Assembly: GCA_035529895.1 (NCBI GenBank)
Contig: DATKVV010000089.1
Coordinates: 18,104-82,103 of the forward strand
DNA from: JAUWKC01 sp035529895
Lineage (GTDB): Bacteria > Planctomycetota > Phycisphaerae > Sedimentisphaerales > Anaerobacaceae
Direction: 5' to 3'
Length of the DNA: 64,000 nucleotides
Shown here: positions 52,895-62,796 of the stretch, one piece after another
Position numbering within the stretch: the first letter of the stretch is position 1
Layout of the letters: the number at the start of each line of letters is the position of its first letter
Notes under the pieces: generated by a model
Databases searched by the model: none
What the model was told of the DNA's origin: nothing
What the model saw: the letters and a program-made list of their open reading frames with translations, nothing else
Translations under genes and position numbers: made by a program

Positions 52895-55800
52895 GTGGAC
52901 TGTCGCATATTGTGTTTTAACAAGTTCCGGCTGCAAAAGAGACTGGCAACTGTTTTGTTGGCGGCATTGATACCGGCCTTGGCAAGACCCGGCCCGGCTT
53001 CAGCGGTTTTCCAGCAGGACAGCGGACCGGATGGCATCATTGCGGTCGAGGCCGAACAGTGCAGCTCAATAACAGACAGGGCCGGCCACACGTGGAAAGT
53101 ATCCAATGACCGGCGTGGTTTTTCCGGCGACGGCTTTATGGCGGCCAGCCCGGATGATAATGCCAATCTTGACATGGGAGAGGGACCAAGCCTGGATTTC
53201 CAAATTAACTTCGTAAAAACCGGGATGCACTATCTTTGGGTCCGTGGTTATGGTATAGGCGATGGTGACACCTGCCATGCGGCTTTGGACGGCCGCGGAT
53301 TCGCCAGGAAGATTGAGTTTCCTCGCGGGCGCTGGACGTGGGTGAATGAAAGCGACGATGACGATACAGCAGAATTTAGAATTACGGAACCGGGCGTGCA
53401 CACGGTCAGCATATTGATGCGTGAAGACGGGGCCTGTGTGGACAGGATATTGATTACCACAAATCCGGATTATCGGCCGGAGCGTTTTGGTCCTGCCGGG
53501 CTTTTCAGGGGCGGCGAGATGACTTTCGAGAGCACAGGCTCAAGCGGCATCGAGACTGATGCGGAGATCATCATACCTGTAACTGTCACCACTTATGAAA
53601 GAAATACTTACTCAGTTAATTATTCAATCGCCGGCGGTACGGCTGACTCAGGCGACTATCAATTCAAGCCAGGTACACTGACGTTCCAGCCGGGCGAGAA
53701 GACCAAGATTATCAGACTGCGCATCGTCAAAGACGATATAGATGAAGAAGACGAAACGGTAATCTTGAAGCTCTCCAACGCGAACGGGCCGGATGCGAGG
53801 GTGGGAATGATTAACAAGTACACCTACACGATAATCGACCCGCGACCTGTAGTCGAATTTGAAAGTGCGGTCAGCGGCGTATCAGAGCAGGACGACTCGG
53901 TTGATGTGACGGTCAGGCTGACAGCAGCCTATGAAAAGCCGGTTACGGTTGACTGCCTTGTGGGCGACGGCTCGGCGACGGAAGGCGTGGACTACACTGT
54001 TGAAGGCGGCAGTTTGAGGTTCGCACCGGGCGAACTGAGAAAGAACGTCAAGGTATCGGTACTGGCCGACGATGTCCAAGAGCATACAGAGACAATAGAG
54101 TTGAAACTCGGCAACGCAGTTAACGCCAAACTGAACGGCAGAACAACCCATTCTGTCAATATCTGTGAGCCGAGCTACGCCGGGCTCAAAGGCGCGTATT
54201 ACTACAGGTACAACAGCGGGCAGCAGTGGGAGGAATTTGCCAAGGTCGGACCGCATCCCGATGTGATGGTCCGGCTGGGAGATGCGGGCGACAAGCTTGT
54301 CTTCTGGCGTGGTTCGAGCTATCTTCCCTTCTTCGAAAGCAAAGGCAGGAAATGGTTCGTCGACGAAGTCCTGCCGCGTAAAGGTGACGGCCAGGGGCTG
54401 ATGTACGACAGAATCAACCAGTACTCACATGTGCGCATCGTAGAAAATTCTCCCGCGCGGGCGATAGTCCACTGGCGGTACATTCCTGACTTTGAGAATC
54501 CGACGCTGGACGGCTGGGCGGAAGAGTATTTCACGATATACCCGGACGGCGTATGTTTTCGGGCGGTGCGGAAAGGAACCGAGACGCTGGAGGACTGGGA
54601 AAACCCGGCGAACACGGTCGTACTGAAAATGTTGTTTACAGATAAGGGTGTTATTCCCCTGCCGAAAGCGTGGGGGAGACCTGTCGTACTGTCACTTGGC
54701 AGCACGTCGGCCGGCAGCTACCACGACCTGGGCTATGATAGGGTCAAAGGGTGCTATATCTTCAAGTGCAGCAAGAACGGCGCGCCCGGCAAGCTGGAGT
54801 TCAAACTTGCGGTTACGGCGAACAATCCTGTTGTGGTCGTGCAGGGCTGGGGAGATGCGGATGTGAAAATTGCGATTGATGACAAGGCATTCAGGGAGTA
54901 CAGCAAGGGCTGCGCCCCGCAGATGAACGGAAACGACCTTGTTCTGTGGTTTGACAAGAAACTCAGCGCGAATACCAAAGTCGCGGTTGAGCCGATAGGA
55001 GGCAGCGGGCCGATAGCAAGGGCTCCGATACCGGATGCCTACAGTTACAGGATTCCGGTATTGCCCGAGGGTTCTTCCGACCCCGGACCATTCGGCGCGT
55101 ATTACACGCATTTGAAATACTTCAAAGAATGGGACGAGCCCTGGCGTGCAGGAGAATATGCCGACATTGTGGTTCAGTTCGACCAATCATCGGACCGATT
55201 CATCTTCTGGCGAGGAACAAGCAACGTTCCGCACTGGGTCAATGACGAGAACCACTGGTACGACAACGAATTCTGTGAGCGGCGAGCAGGAGACGCGGGT
55301 CTTCCCAGCGGCTGCGCCGAGCCCATGCAGGACCACGAGTGCCGTTATTCCCATGCCCGGGTAATTCACAGCCACGATGCCCGGGTAATTGTTCACTGGC
55401 GTTATGCCCCCACCGATGGAAACTACGACCATGTGTTTGTTGACCAGACGGGCTGGGGGGACTGGGTTGACGAGTATTACACGGTATATCCGGATGAGGT
55501 TTGCCTGCGCAAAGCTACGCTTTATACGTCTGCGCCGGACAGGTTTAACGAATGGCACGAGGCCATCCCGCTGGTTAATCCCGGCTGCATTCCGGAGGAC
55601 GTGATTCACATGGACGCGGTGGCGATGACTGACATTAATCGAAACAGCCGCGTCTACTCGTGGAAGAACGGATTTCCCAAGGATTGGCAAGATGGGCTGA
55701 ACATCATGCTCGTCAGACTGAAGGGCAAGACTATGCCCTTTGCCATAGTGGAGTCAAGAGGTGTGTGGGTAGACGAAGTGAGTATGCCCGAAAGACATAG

Positions 55801-56401
55801 ATTCAACCATTATGACGATTGGCCCGGATGGCCCGCCAGACAGAGGAGGCGCAAATGGGATCGAGACCCTAATACCGGCTATCGTGAGTTTTGGAGAATT
55901 CTGCCTTCGCACTCATCTCTCATGCACTTTGAGTGGGATTATTACGCGAAAACTGACGGCCCAATAAAGTCGCTGACGAGAATCATGCTCAACGGCATGA
56001 CCGCGAAGGACGATGTCACCGCCCTGATACCACTGGCCAGGTCATGGGAGAATCCTCCGCGGGCGACTATCCTCAGTGTAGGATATACCGGCGGCTCGTA
56101 TGATAAGACCGAGCGAGCCTATAGGATATCGCGCCGCTCGGCAGATGCGAAAAGCCTGGAGGTGACTTTGCAGGGTTCAGCAGATTCGCCGATTCTTAAT
56201 CCCTGCTTCGTGATTGAAAACTGGCCCGAAGAGGTCAAGGCCGGCCTGACCATTAACGGGCAAGGCATTGAGCCCGGCAGTGATTTCCGTCAGGGAATCG
56301 AGACGGACTGGGGTGATTGGGATACGAAGCACTCGCTTATTGTGTGGGCTCGATGCAGCTCCACCGAGACTATAAAGTTCACGATTCAGCAGGTTAAATA
56401 G
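52895..56401 (+). CDS. Large secreted protein: CBM-like, two Calx-beta, and a duplicated unnamed domain
   Basis: A 1168-residue protein from GTG 52895 (AAGGAAG upstream) with a signal peptide (LQKRLATVLLAALIPALA). Order: carbohydrate-binding-like segment (about 45-195), Calx-beta 1 (about 205-310, FKPGTLTFQPGEKTKIIRLR), Calx-beta 2 (about 312-425, EGGSLRFAPGELRKNVKVSV), then two divergent copies of one domain (about 425-720 and 728-1165). Matching parts are LVFWRGSSYLPFFESKGRKW / FIFWRGTSNVPHWVNDENHW, ARAIVHWRYIP / ARVIVHWRYAP and AEEYFTIYPDGVCFR / VDEYYTVYPDEVCLR. I do not recognise that domain; a jelly-roll or lyase-like role is only a guess. Confidence 0.8.
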   Translation: MDCRILCFNKFRLQKRLATVLLAALIPALARPGPASAVFQQDSGPDGIIAVEAEQCSSITDRAGHTWKVSNDRRGFSGDGFMAASPDDNANLDMGEGPSLDFQINFVKTGMHYLWVRGYGIGDGDTCHAALDGRGFARKIEFPRGRWTWVNESDDDDTAEFRITEPGVHTVSILMREDGACVDRILITTNPDYRPERFGPAGLFRGGEMTFESTGSSGIETDAEIIIPVTVTTYERNTYSVNYSIAGGTADSGDYQFKPGTLTFQPGEKTKIIRLRIVKDDIDEEDETVILKLSNANGPDARVGMINKYTYTIIDPRPVVEFESAVSGVSEQDDSVDVTVRLTAAYEKPVTVDCLVGDGSATEGVDYTVEGGSLRFAPGELRKNVKVSVLADDVQEHTETIELKLGNAVNAKLNGRTTHSVNICEPSYAGLKGAYYYRYNSGQQWEEFAKVGPHPDVMVRLGDAGDKLVFWRGSSYLPFFESKGRKWFVDEVLPRKGDGQGLMYDRINQYSHVRIVENSPARAIVHWRYIPDFENPTLDGWAEEYFTIYPDGVCFRAVRKGTETLEDWENPANTVVLKMLFTDKGVIPLPKAWGRPVVLSLGSTSAGSYHDLGYDRVKGCYIFKCSKNGAPGKLEFKLAVTANNPVVVVQGWGDADVKIAIDDKAFREYSKGCAPQMNGNDLVLWFDKKLSANTKVAVEPIGGSGPIARAPIPDAYSYRIPVLPEGSSDPGPFGAYYTHLKYFKEWDEPWRAGEYADIVVQFDQSSDRFIFWRGTSNVPHWVNDENHWYDNEFCERRAGDAGLPSGCAEPMQDHECRYSHARVIHSHDARVIVHWRYAPTDGNYDHVFVDQTGWGDWVDEYYTVYPDEVCLRKATLYTSAPDRFNEWHEAIPLVNPGCIPEDVIHMDAVAMTDINRNSRVYSWKNGFPKDWQDGLNIMLVRLKGKTMPFAIVESRGVWVDEVSMPERHRFNHYDDWPGWPARQRRRKWDRDPNTGYREFWRILPSHSSLMHFEWDYYAKTDGPIKSLTRIMLNGMTAKDDVTALIPLARSWENPPRATILSVGYTGGSYDKTERAYRISRRSADAKSLEVTLQGSADSPILNPCFVIENWPEEVKAGLTINGQGIEPGSDFRQGIETDWGDWDTKHSLIVWARCSSTETIKFTIQQVK

Positions 56402-56567
56402 ATTGAAGTGCGTTTTGATTATGCAAACTTGACCCGTTTGCCGGCCGGGGTTTACAATAGGCTGGCATGAGTAAGAAGGCAATTTTGGTTGTATTGACCC
56501 GAATTTCCCAAATGGAGTTATGCAAAGACGGACAAAAGGAGCTTTTATTTGAAGGGAGGAAAGACCA

Positions 56568-58883
56568 ATGAAGAGACATAGCAGAATTGGTCGGCCGCTT
56601 AGCATCATCGCAATCTTCGTTCTTCTTGGGGCGTGGGCAGCATACGGTGGCCACGGCCCAGGCAACGACCCGCGCTCGGTCCCGGGGCCTGTCTACGCAA
56701 AACTCAAGGCAGCGTTCCCCACGGCGAGATGGTGGGTGGTCGGAAAGCGGAAGACGAAGCAAGGCAACACTGAGCACCTGCTGGAGATGAGTATCGAGGG
56801 AATGGAACTGAAGCTGGCCATTGATTCAGCCGGCAAGATACTTGGTGCCAGGTTTTCTGAGCATGACGAAGGGCACGCGACGGAGCAGGAAGGGCACGAC
56901 AATGACGAGAAAGGACACGGCGAAGGCAAGGAACGTGGCGAGCACGGTCGTGCGGAGTACTCTAAGTCCGTCGCGCTCGCGGCGAAGATGCCGCCGGCGA
57001 TAGAGGAGTGTGCTGCCGAGCCGGTCAAGTACGTCGGGTCTGTGCAGACGGACAAGCACTTCTACGACGGCGCTCAGAGGCACGCCGTAGGGGCACATCT
57101 CTATCAGGCTTTTCGGGCCAATCGCAGCCACCCTTCGGAAGGCGGAGATGTCGGCTGGACTTACAACCATCAGCCGTTTCTGGCCTACTGGAACGGGAAG
57201 TTTTACCTGCATTATCTGAGCAACCTGATTGAGGAACACAATCCTCCGGGGCGCACTTTGCTTATGACCTCGCAGGAAGGCCGCCAATGGTCCAATCCGC
57301 GGGTAATATTCCCGGAGTACGCCCTTCCAGAAATAAGACGAGGGGACATTCACATTCCGGCAGGAACGCCCTCGGTAATGCATCAGCGGATGGGTTTCTA
57401 TGTGGCGCCGAACGGCCGGCTGCTTGCGCTGGCGTTTTACAGCTACTGTGCCAATCCCCGCACGTCGCCCAACGCCGGCACAGGGCTTGGGCGGGTCGTG
57501 CGGGAAATATACGCAGACGGGACATTCGGGCCGATATACTTTATTCGCTACAACCGGCACGCCGGCTTCAACGAGAGCAACACGAACTACCCGTTCTACA
57601 AAGAAAGTAAAGATAAGGGCTTCCTCGCAGCCTGTGAGGCGCTTTTGGCCGACAAGCTGATGACGCTGCAATGGTGGGAAGAGGACCGCGCAAAGGACGG
57701 CTTTTACGTTATCGACCCCGGCGATGTTAAAAACGCTTTTCCCTTCCACGCCAACATGACCACCTTTCAGGGGGCGGGCAAGGCGCTTTGTTTCTACCAC
57801 CGTGCGGACGGTGTAGTTGTGGCGCTGTGGAAGAATCAGTGGTCCGCGCTGAGCGCGGACAATGGAAAGTCCTGGACCGGCATTTCAAAGAGCGCCACTC
57901 TCAAGACCTGCGGGGCAAAAGTCTGGGGACAGCGAACCGAAGACGGCCGGTACGCTCTGGTGTATAACCACTCGGCTACGCGGGGAAACCGGTATCCTCT
58001 GGTTGTAATCAGCGGCGACGACGGCTATGAATTTGACAACATGCTTTGTCTGCACGGAGAGGTTCCTCCTCAGCGGTACCAGGGGATTCATCGCAGTCTC
58101 GGACCGCAGTACATCCGCGGCATAGTGGAGGGCAACGGCGACCCGCCCGGCGGGCACCTTTGGAACACGTACAGCGTTAACAAGGAAGACATCTGGGTGA
58201 GTCGGCTGCGTGTGCCTATTACGGGCACGGTAAGTGAGCATGTTAACGAGGATTTCGAGAAAACGGTCATCGAGGCGGACCTCGAGCTGTGGAATCTTTA
58301 TGTCCCCAAGTGGGCGCCGATATCGATAGTGAAAGACCCTCAAAACCGCGGCAACAAATGTCTCGAATTGCGCGACGAAGAGCCGTACGACCACGCGATT
58401 GCCGAGAGGGCTTTTCCGCCAAGTCGTGCCGTCACCGTCCGGTTTCGCATAATGCTCGCGGCGCTGCCGCAGGGAAGGTGTGTGGAGTTCGAGGCGGTTA
58501 ATGCACAAGGGACAAGGCCGATGAGGCTGAGGCTCGACAGGCGCTGGCTGTACATGGACCACCAACTGATGACGATAAACCCGGTGGCGATAACAACCGG
58601 CAAGTGGTACGAGGTCACGCTGAAGCTGGACTGTAATTCGCAGAGTTATGACGTGGCGGTCAACCACGAGTGGGTCCGAAAGGGCGTCGCCTTTGCCGAG
58701 AAGGCCGATTCATTAGAAAGAATGGTCTTTAGAACGGGCCCTTATCGGGGGGATGTCCGGGCGTTAATTGTCGACAGCGAACCCAGACCCTCGGGCCTGT
58801 ACACGGAAGACCTTCCAGACGCCGATGAGAAGGTTCCCGTCAGCGTGCTGTTAATCGATGACGTCAAAACAGCAGGACTGTGA
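56568..58883 (+). CDS. Secreted sialidase-like protein with PepSY-like N-domain and His-rich linker
   Basis: A 771-residue exported protein. GGGAGG precedes the ATG; signal peptide about 1-26. Residues about 40-100 (YAKLKAAFPTARWWVVGKRK and SIEGMELKLAIDSAGKILGA) resemble PepSY-like domains. A highly charged linker (about 100-130) repeats GHxxxxEGH-like units rich in His, Glu and Lys. Residues about 165-540 look like a BNR propeller (YWNGKFYLHYLSNLIEEHNP and ALSADNGKSWTGISKSA); the C-terminal about 210 residues are LamG/concanavalin-like (FRIMLAALPQGRCVEFEAV). Likely glycan-related; a metal-binding role for the linker is possible. Confidence 0.75.
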   Translation: MKRHSRIGRPLSIIAIFVLLGAWAAYGGHGPGNDPRSVPGPVYAKLKAAFPTARWWVVGKRKTKQGNTEHLLEMSIEGMELKLAIDSAGKILGARFSEHDEGHATEQEGHDNDEKGHGEGKERGEHGRAEYSKSVALAAKMPPAIEECAAEPVKYVGSVQTDKHFYDGAQRHAVGAHLYQAFRANRSHPSEGGDVGWTYNHQPFLAYWNGKFYLHYLSNLIEEHNPPGRTLLMTSQEGRQWSNPRVIFPEYALPEIRRGDIHIPAGTPSVMHQRMGFYVAPNGRLLALAFYSYCANPRTSPNAGTGLGRVVREIYADGTFGPIYFIRYNRHAGFNESNTNYPFYKESKDKGFLAACEALLADKLMTLQWWEEDRAKDGFYVIDPGDVKNAFPFHANMTTFQGAGKALCFYHRADGVVVALWKNQWSALSADNGKSWTGISKSATLKTCGAKVWGQRTEDGRYALVYNHSATRGNRYPLVVISGDDGYEFDNMLCLHGEVPPQRYQGIHRSLGPQYIRGIVEGNGDPPGGHLWNTYSVNKEDIWVSRLRVPITGTVSEHVNEDFEKTVIEADLELWNLYVPKWAPISIVKDPQNRGNKCLELRDEEPYDHAIAERAFPPSRAVTVRFRIMLAALPQGRCVEFEAVNAQGTRPMRLRLDRRWLYMDHQLMTINPVAITTGKWYEVTLKLDCNSQSYDVAVNHEWVRKGVAFAEKADSLERMVFRTGPYRGDVRALIVDSEPRPSGLYTEDLPDADEKVPVSVLLIDDVKTAGL

Positions 58884-58923
58884 ATTATCCGGCGCCAGGA
58901 GGCCGGTCACAAGAAACGATAAA

Positions 58924-61749
58924 ATGTTCAATCAATCATCGGTGATGTTTCTGATGGCGGCGGGGATAGGAGTGGTGTGGATACGACCGCTCAATGCAGC
59001 CGACCCCTGCGCCGGCCTTGTCGGAATGAAGATGATTCGTGTCGGTGCCGGCAGGTTTATGATGGGAGAGGCGGAAGACGATGAGCAGGCCAACTGGTAT
59101 GAAACGCCCGCTCACACAGTCGTTGTTTCTCAGCCTTTTTATATTTCGGCCACCGAAGTAACTGTCGAACAATTCAGGGAATTCAGGAAAGATTTTGAGG
59201 GCACAGAGGAGTTTTATCCTTATGCGGCGGGCGTGAGCTGGTACGATGCGGCGGCCTTTTGTGAATGGCTGAGCCGGAAGGAAGGCCGGCCCTACAGACT
59301 GCCCACCGAGGCCGAGTGGGAGTACGCCTGTAGGGCCGGTAGTACCGCTGCATTCTCACCGGGCGATAGTCGTCCGCAGCCGGAAACCGCCAACGCCTGG
59401 GGTCTGAAGAACATGCACACCGGCGTGAGGGAGTGGTGCCTTGACTGGTTCGGCGAGTATCCCGCCGATGCGCAGACTGACCCGGTCGGCCCCGAATACG
59501 GCCTGGCAAAGGTCGTTCGCGGCGGCGGTCTGGAGAGTGACAACGACAAATATGCGCGCTGCGCCAGCCGGTGCGCGATAGCCCCGGGCTTCGGTATCAT
59601 GCCCTCCATACAGGTTGAGGGAACACCCACACTAAAACAGGGCCAATTTGGACGGGGTCTGACAGGGACTCGATTCGCGAACCCTGACTTTACCCGGCCG
59701 GAAGAAGCGGTCAGGCTCGATGAGCCTGACAAAAACTGGAGCGGCATCAATCTCGCCCATGACTGGTCCGACAGATATTGGGGCTACATAGAAGGGCCTG
59801 TAACGGCAGAGGTGACATTTACAGCCGAGGCCGATTCCGGTGTAACGCTGGTGGTGGACGGCCAGGTTGTTCTGTCCGGCCGCGCCGAAGAGGCGGCGTT
59901 GCACGGGACCGTCTCAATGGTAAGAGGCAAAAAGTACCCGGTGGAACTGTCCTATTTTCAGGACCAGGACGCGGAGCATCAGGGGCTGTCATATCTGCGA
60001 GTGTACTGGAGCTGGGCGGGCCATGACAGGACGATTGTCTCAGCGGAGGCCTTATCGCACAGTGCCGAGCAGCAGCGGCTCGCCGAGAAGAACGTTCCGC
60101 CGGCGCCGCGAAATCCGGGCTTTCATAATATTGGTTTTCGGGTAGTCCAGGCGCCGATGCCTGCGACCAGGCCGCTGTCCTGTGAGAGGCCCTTTGTCAG
60201 GGAATGTGTGAGGCAGGGGTGTGAGCCGGCAACTATCGGTCCCGACCCCAACAAGCCTTATTTCAGGAAGCGTTACCTGTTGCCTGTGCCGCCGGACAAC
60301 AGTTCGCCGGCAGAGATTACGGGTTGCGGCCTGCATCCGGCATTGCGGCGCCACAATCACAGTCCCGCCCTCGAGGTCTGTCCCAACGGTGATGTGCTGA
60401 TGGTTATCTACACTTCATACCATGAGTACGAGCCGGAAGTGTCGCTGATGGCGACGCGGCTTCGGTTTGGGGCCGACCAGTGGGATATGCCGAGTTACGC
60501 GTTCGACTTTGTGGGCGCCAACGACCATGCGCCCCTGTTATGGAACGACAACGGGGTCATTTATCTTTTCTGGGGCAACCCTGATTTGGAGGGCGCTTAT
60601 CCATTTCAGTGGACCTCGTCGGCGGACAACGGGGCGACGTGGAGTGAGGTAAAGTTTCCGCAGTTCAAGGGCAGAATCTACCCGCATTCGAGACAACCTA
60701 TCAACACGGCCCTGCGCGACAACGATGGGGCCATTTATGTTCCCGGGGACGGTCGGGGCAGCCGGTCGGTGCTTTGGGTCAGCAGGGACAACGGCCGCAC
60801 CTGGTACGATACCGGGGCGCGAACTGCGGGAAGGCATACGACGTTTGTCCTGTTGAAGAACGGCTGTATCCTCGGCATGGGGGGAAAAGACACGAGCGTC
60901 AACGGCTATATGCCGAAGGTCGTTTCATGCGACGGAGGGCACAACTGGCTCGGCAGGAGCGCGACGGTTTTTCCTGCGGTTGGAGGCAACCAGCGGCCGT
61001 GCGTTCAGCGCCTTGCCAGTGGTCGGCTGTTTTTTGCAGGCGATTTTCAGCGCAGCGACGGAAGCCGGCCGACGGGCGCCACAGCCTGGGGAGCCTATGT
61101 TGCGCTGTCGGACGACGACGGCGACAACTGGCATATCAAAAAGCTCATGGGTACACAGCAGCACGAAAATCCGCAAGCGCACGCCGGGGCCGACACAATC
61201 GGCTATTCGGTCGCTAGGCAAGGGATTAACGGCGTTATTCATCTGATTACATCTATGAACCGTCCGTGTCTTCATTTCGCGATGAATGAAGCGTGGATTC
61301 TCGACCGGACCGGCGACGGAAGAAACGATACCGAACCAATGAAATCTTCGGCGACCGAAATTGCGAATGTTGAGCAATATCAGGAAAGGTACGCCGGCGA
61401 CAAAATCAAAGTCAGAGGGTTCGCGGGAATCGGCAACGACGGACGCTACCTTATGCACGGCACTCAAACCTCGTATTACAGCAACGGCAAGAAACAATGG
61501 GAAGTTACTTACATACTCGGACAAAAGACCGGCCTGGAAACATACCGGAGACCCGACGGCAGTATAGAATGGCAATGGAACCATCGCAGCGACGGCAGCA
61601 GTGTCTGGACACAGTATTGGGGAGATGGTCAAAAGAAGAGCGAATCCACGTGGAAAAACTTCGAGTGTGACGGGCTGGCAACGGCTTGGGACCGCTCTGG
61701 AAAAGTGAGCAGCAAGAAAGTGTTTTCTGAGGGAAAAATTCGTGACTAA
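58924..61749 (+). CDS. FGE-like/PA14/sialidase-like/YwqK-repeat fusion protein
   Basis: A 941-residue secreted protein from ATG 58924. After a signal peptide comes a formylglycine-generating-enzyme-like domain: MIRVGAGRFMMGEAEDDEQA, PYRLPTEAEWEYACRAGS (about 123-140) and REWCLDWFGEYP. A PA14 domain (about 240-370: GRGLTGTRFANPDF ... SYLRVYWSWAGHDRTIVSAE) interrupts it, because the FGE end motif NPGFHNIGFRVVQAP returns at about 397-410. A sialidase-like propeller follows (about 470-800, SSADNGATWSEVKF, SRDNGRTWYDTG), then YwqK/MORN-like repeats (about 845-941, TQTSYYSNGKKQWEVTYILG). The Cys pair ARCASRC differs in spacing from catalytic FGE. Confidence 0.8.
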   Translation: MFNQSSVMFLMAAGIGVVWIRPLNAADPCAGLVGMKMIRVGAGRFMMGEAEDDEQANWYETPAHTVVVSQPFYISATEVTVEQFREFRKDFEGTEEFYPYAAGVSWYDAAAFCEWLSRKEGRPYRLPTEAEWEYACRAGSTAAFSPGDSRPQPETANAWGLKNMHTGVREWCLDWFGEYPADAQTDPVGPEYGLAKVVRGGGLESDNDKYARCASRCAIAPGFGIMPSIQVEGTPTLKQGQFGRGLTGTRFANPDFTRPEEAVRLDEPDKNWSGINLAHDWSDRYWGYIEGPVTAEVTFTAEADSGVTLVVDGQVVLSGRAEEAALHGTVSMVRGKKYPVELSYFQDQDAEHQGLSYLRVYWSWAGHDRTIVSAEALSHSAEQQRLAEKNVPPAPRNPGFHNIGFRVVQAPMPATRPLSCERPFVRECVRQGCEPATIGPDPNKPYFRKRYLLPVPPDNSSPAEITGCGLHPALRRHNHSPALEVCPNGDVLMVIYTSYHEYEPEVSLMATRLRFGADQWDMPSYAFDFVGANDHAPLLWNDNGVIYLFWGNPDLEGAYPFQWTSSADNGATWSEVKFPQFKGRIYPHSRQPINTALRDNDGAIYVPGDGRGSRSVLWVSRDNGRTWYDTGARTAGRHTTFVLLKNGCILGMGGKDTSVNGYMPKVVSCDGGHNWLGRSATVFPAVGGNQRPCVQRLASGRLFFAGDFQRSDGSRPTGATAWGAYVALSDDDGDNWHIKKLMGTQQHENPQAHAGADTIGYSVARQGINGVIHLITSMNRPCLHFAMNEAWILDRTGDGRNDTEPMKSSATEIANVEQYQERYAGDKIKVRGFAGIGNDGRYLMHGTQTSYYSNGKKQWEVTYILGQKTGLETYRRPDGSIEWQWNHRSDGSSVWTQYWGDGQKKSESTWKNFECDGLATAWDRSGKVSSKKVFSEGKIRD

Positions 61750-61807
61750 TCACGATTGACTGCTCGAAATCGGAGTTGCAGAGTTTATGACAGGAAAGGA
61801 CCGGCAA

Positions 61808-62731
61808 ATGAGAAAAGTCAGGACTATCGTAATTTACTGCTTTGCAGCCTTTTGCTTGTGGGCCGCATCAGGCCGGGCAGCGGAGCCATCATCATTCAGG
61901 TTCACTCTGACGGGCGACCCGCGCGCGGGCCTGTCCAAGTGGCGGCACACACTCAAGCAAATGACTGCAAGAGTTGGCGGGGAAGGAGCATTTCATGTCA
62001 CCGCAGGCGACTATTTCGAGGATGACCGCAGCACAATGGCGTTTGATTTTTACCACGCCCTGAAGGCCGAATTCGGAGCCGATGTGAAGTGGTATCCGGG
62101 ACTGGGTAATCATGAGCTTAAAGGCGGCGCCATTGATCTTTCCTGGCTCAGGCAGTACTACCGTGACCATTTGATGGGCAAGGTGAATCCCGGTCCCAAG
62201 GGCGGTGAAGAGACAACGTATTCGTGGGACTACAAGAATGCGCACTTCGTTCAGCTTAATATGTATTATGATGGCTCCAAGTACGACAAGGACGGTGAGT
62301 TTCATGACATACAGTACAACTGGCTGGTCGAGGACTTGAACAAAAACACCAGGCCCGTTGTTTTTGTAATCTACCACGAGCCTGCATTCCCCAACGGGCG
62401 AGGAGGCAAGGACAACTCGCCTCCCCAGTGGAAGCGCTTTATGAAACTGCTCAACGACAGAAAAGTCGTCGTGGGTCTGTGTGCCCACACCCACACCTAC
62501 GCACGGTATCAGGTCGAAGGCAACTGGGATACCTTCACCTGGGAAGTGGATGCCGGCAACGCCGGGCGAGTGAGCCATGGGGACAAGCGCCAAACCTTCG
62601 TAGATATAACGGTTTACGAGGACGGACGAGTGAAATTTGATACCTGGCAGGGACTTGAAGGCGAGGACTTCAGGAAAACAGACTCGTGGACGGCCAAAGT
62701 TCCTGTACAGGAAAGTTCAGCGATAAAATAG
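61808..62731 (+). CDS. Secreted metallophosphoesterase
   Basis: A 307-residue calcineurin-like phosphoesterase. ATG 61808 has AAAGGA seven bases upstream, preferred over ATG 61787. Signal peptide about 1-24. Metal-binding motifs: GDPRAGLS (atypical first motif with Arg in place of His), AGDYFED, GLGNHELKG, VIYHEPAFPN and LCAHTHTYARY. Purple-acid-phosphatase-like arrangement. It lies between the FGE/sialidase fusion and a Gfo/Idh/MocA gene, probably a co-transcribed set. Substrate unknown. Confidence 0.85.
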   Translation: MRKVRTIVIYCFAAFCLWAASGRAAEPSSFRFTLTGDPRAGLSKWRHTLKQMTARVGGEGAFHVTAGDYFEDDRSTMAFDFYHALKAEFGADVKWYPGLGNHELKGGAIDLSWLRQYYRDHLMGKVNPGPKGGEETTYSWDYKNAHFVQLNMYYDGSKYDKDGEFHDIQYNWLVEDLNKNTRPVVFVIYHEPAFPNGRGGKDNSPPQWKRFMKLLNDRKVVVGLCAHTHTYARYQVEGNWDTFTWEVDAGNAGRVSHGDKRQTFVDITVYEDGRVKFDTWQGLEGEDFRKTDSWTAKVPVQESSAIK

Positions 62732-62796
62732 TGTGTTGGTTGTCATGAGAGTATTGTGCAAAAGTATCAACATTAACTTAATGTGAGGAGATTATT

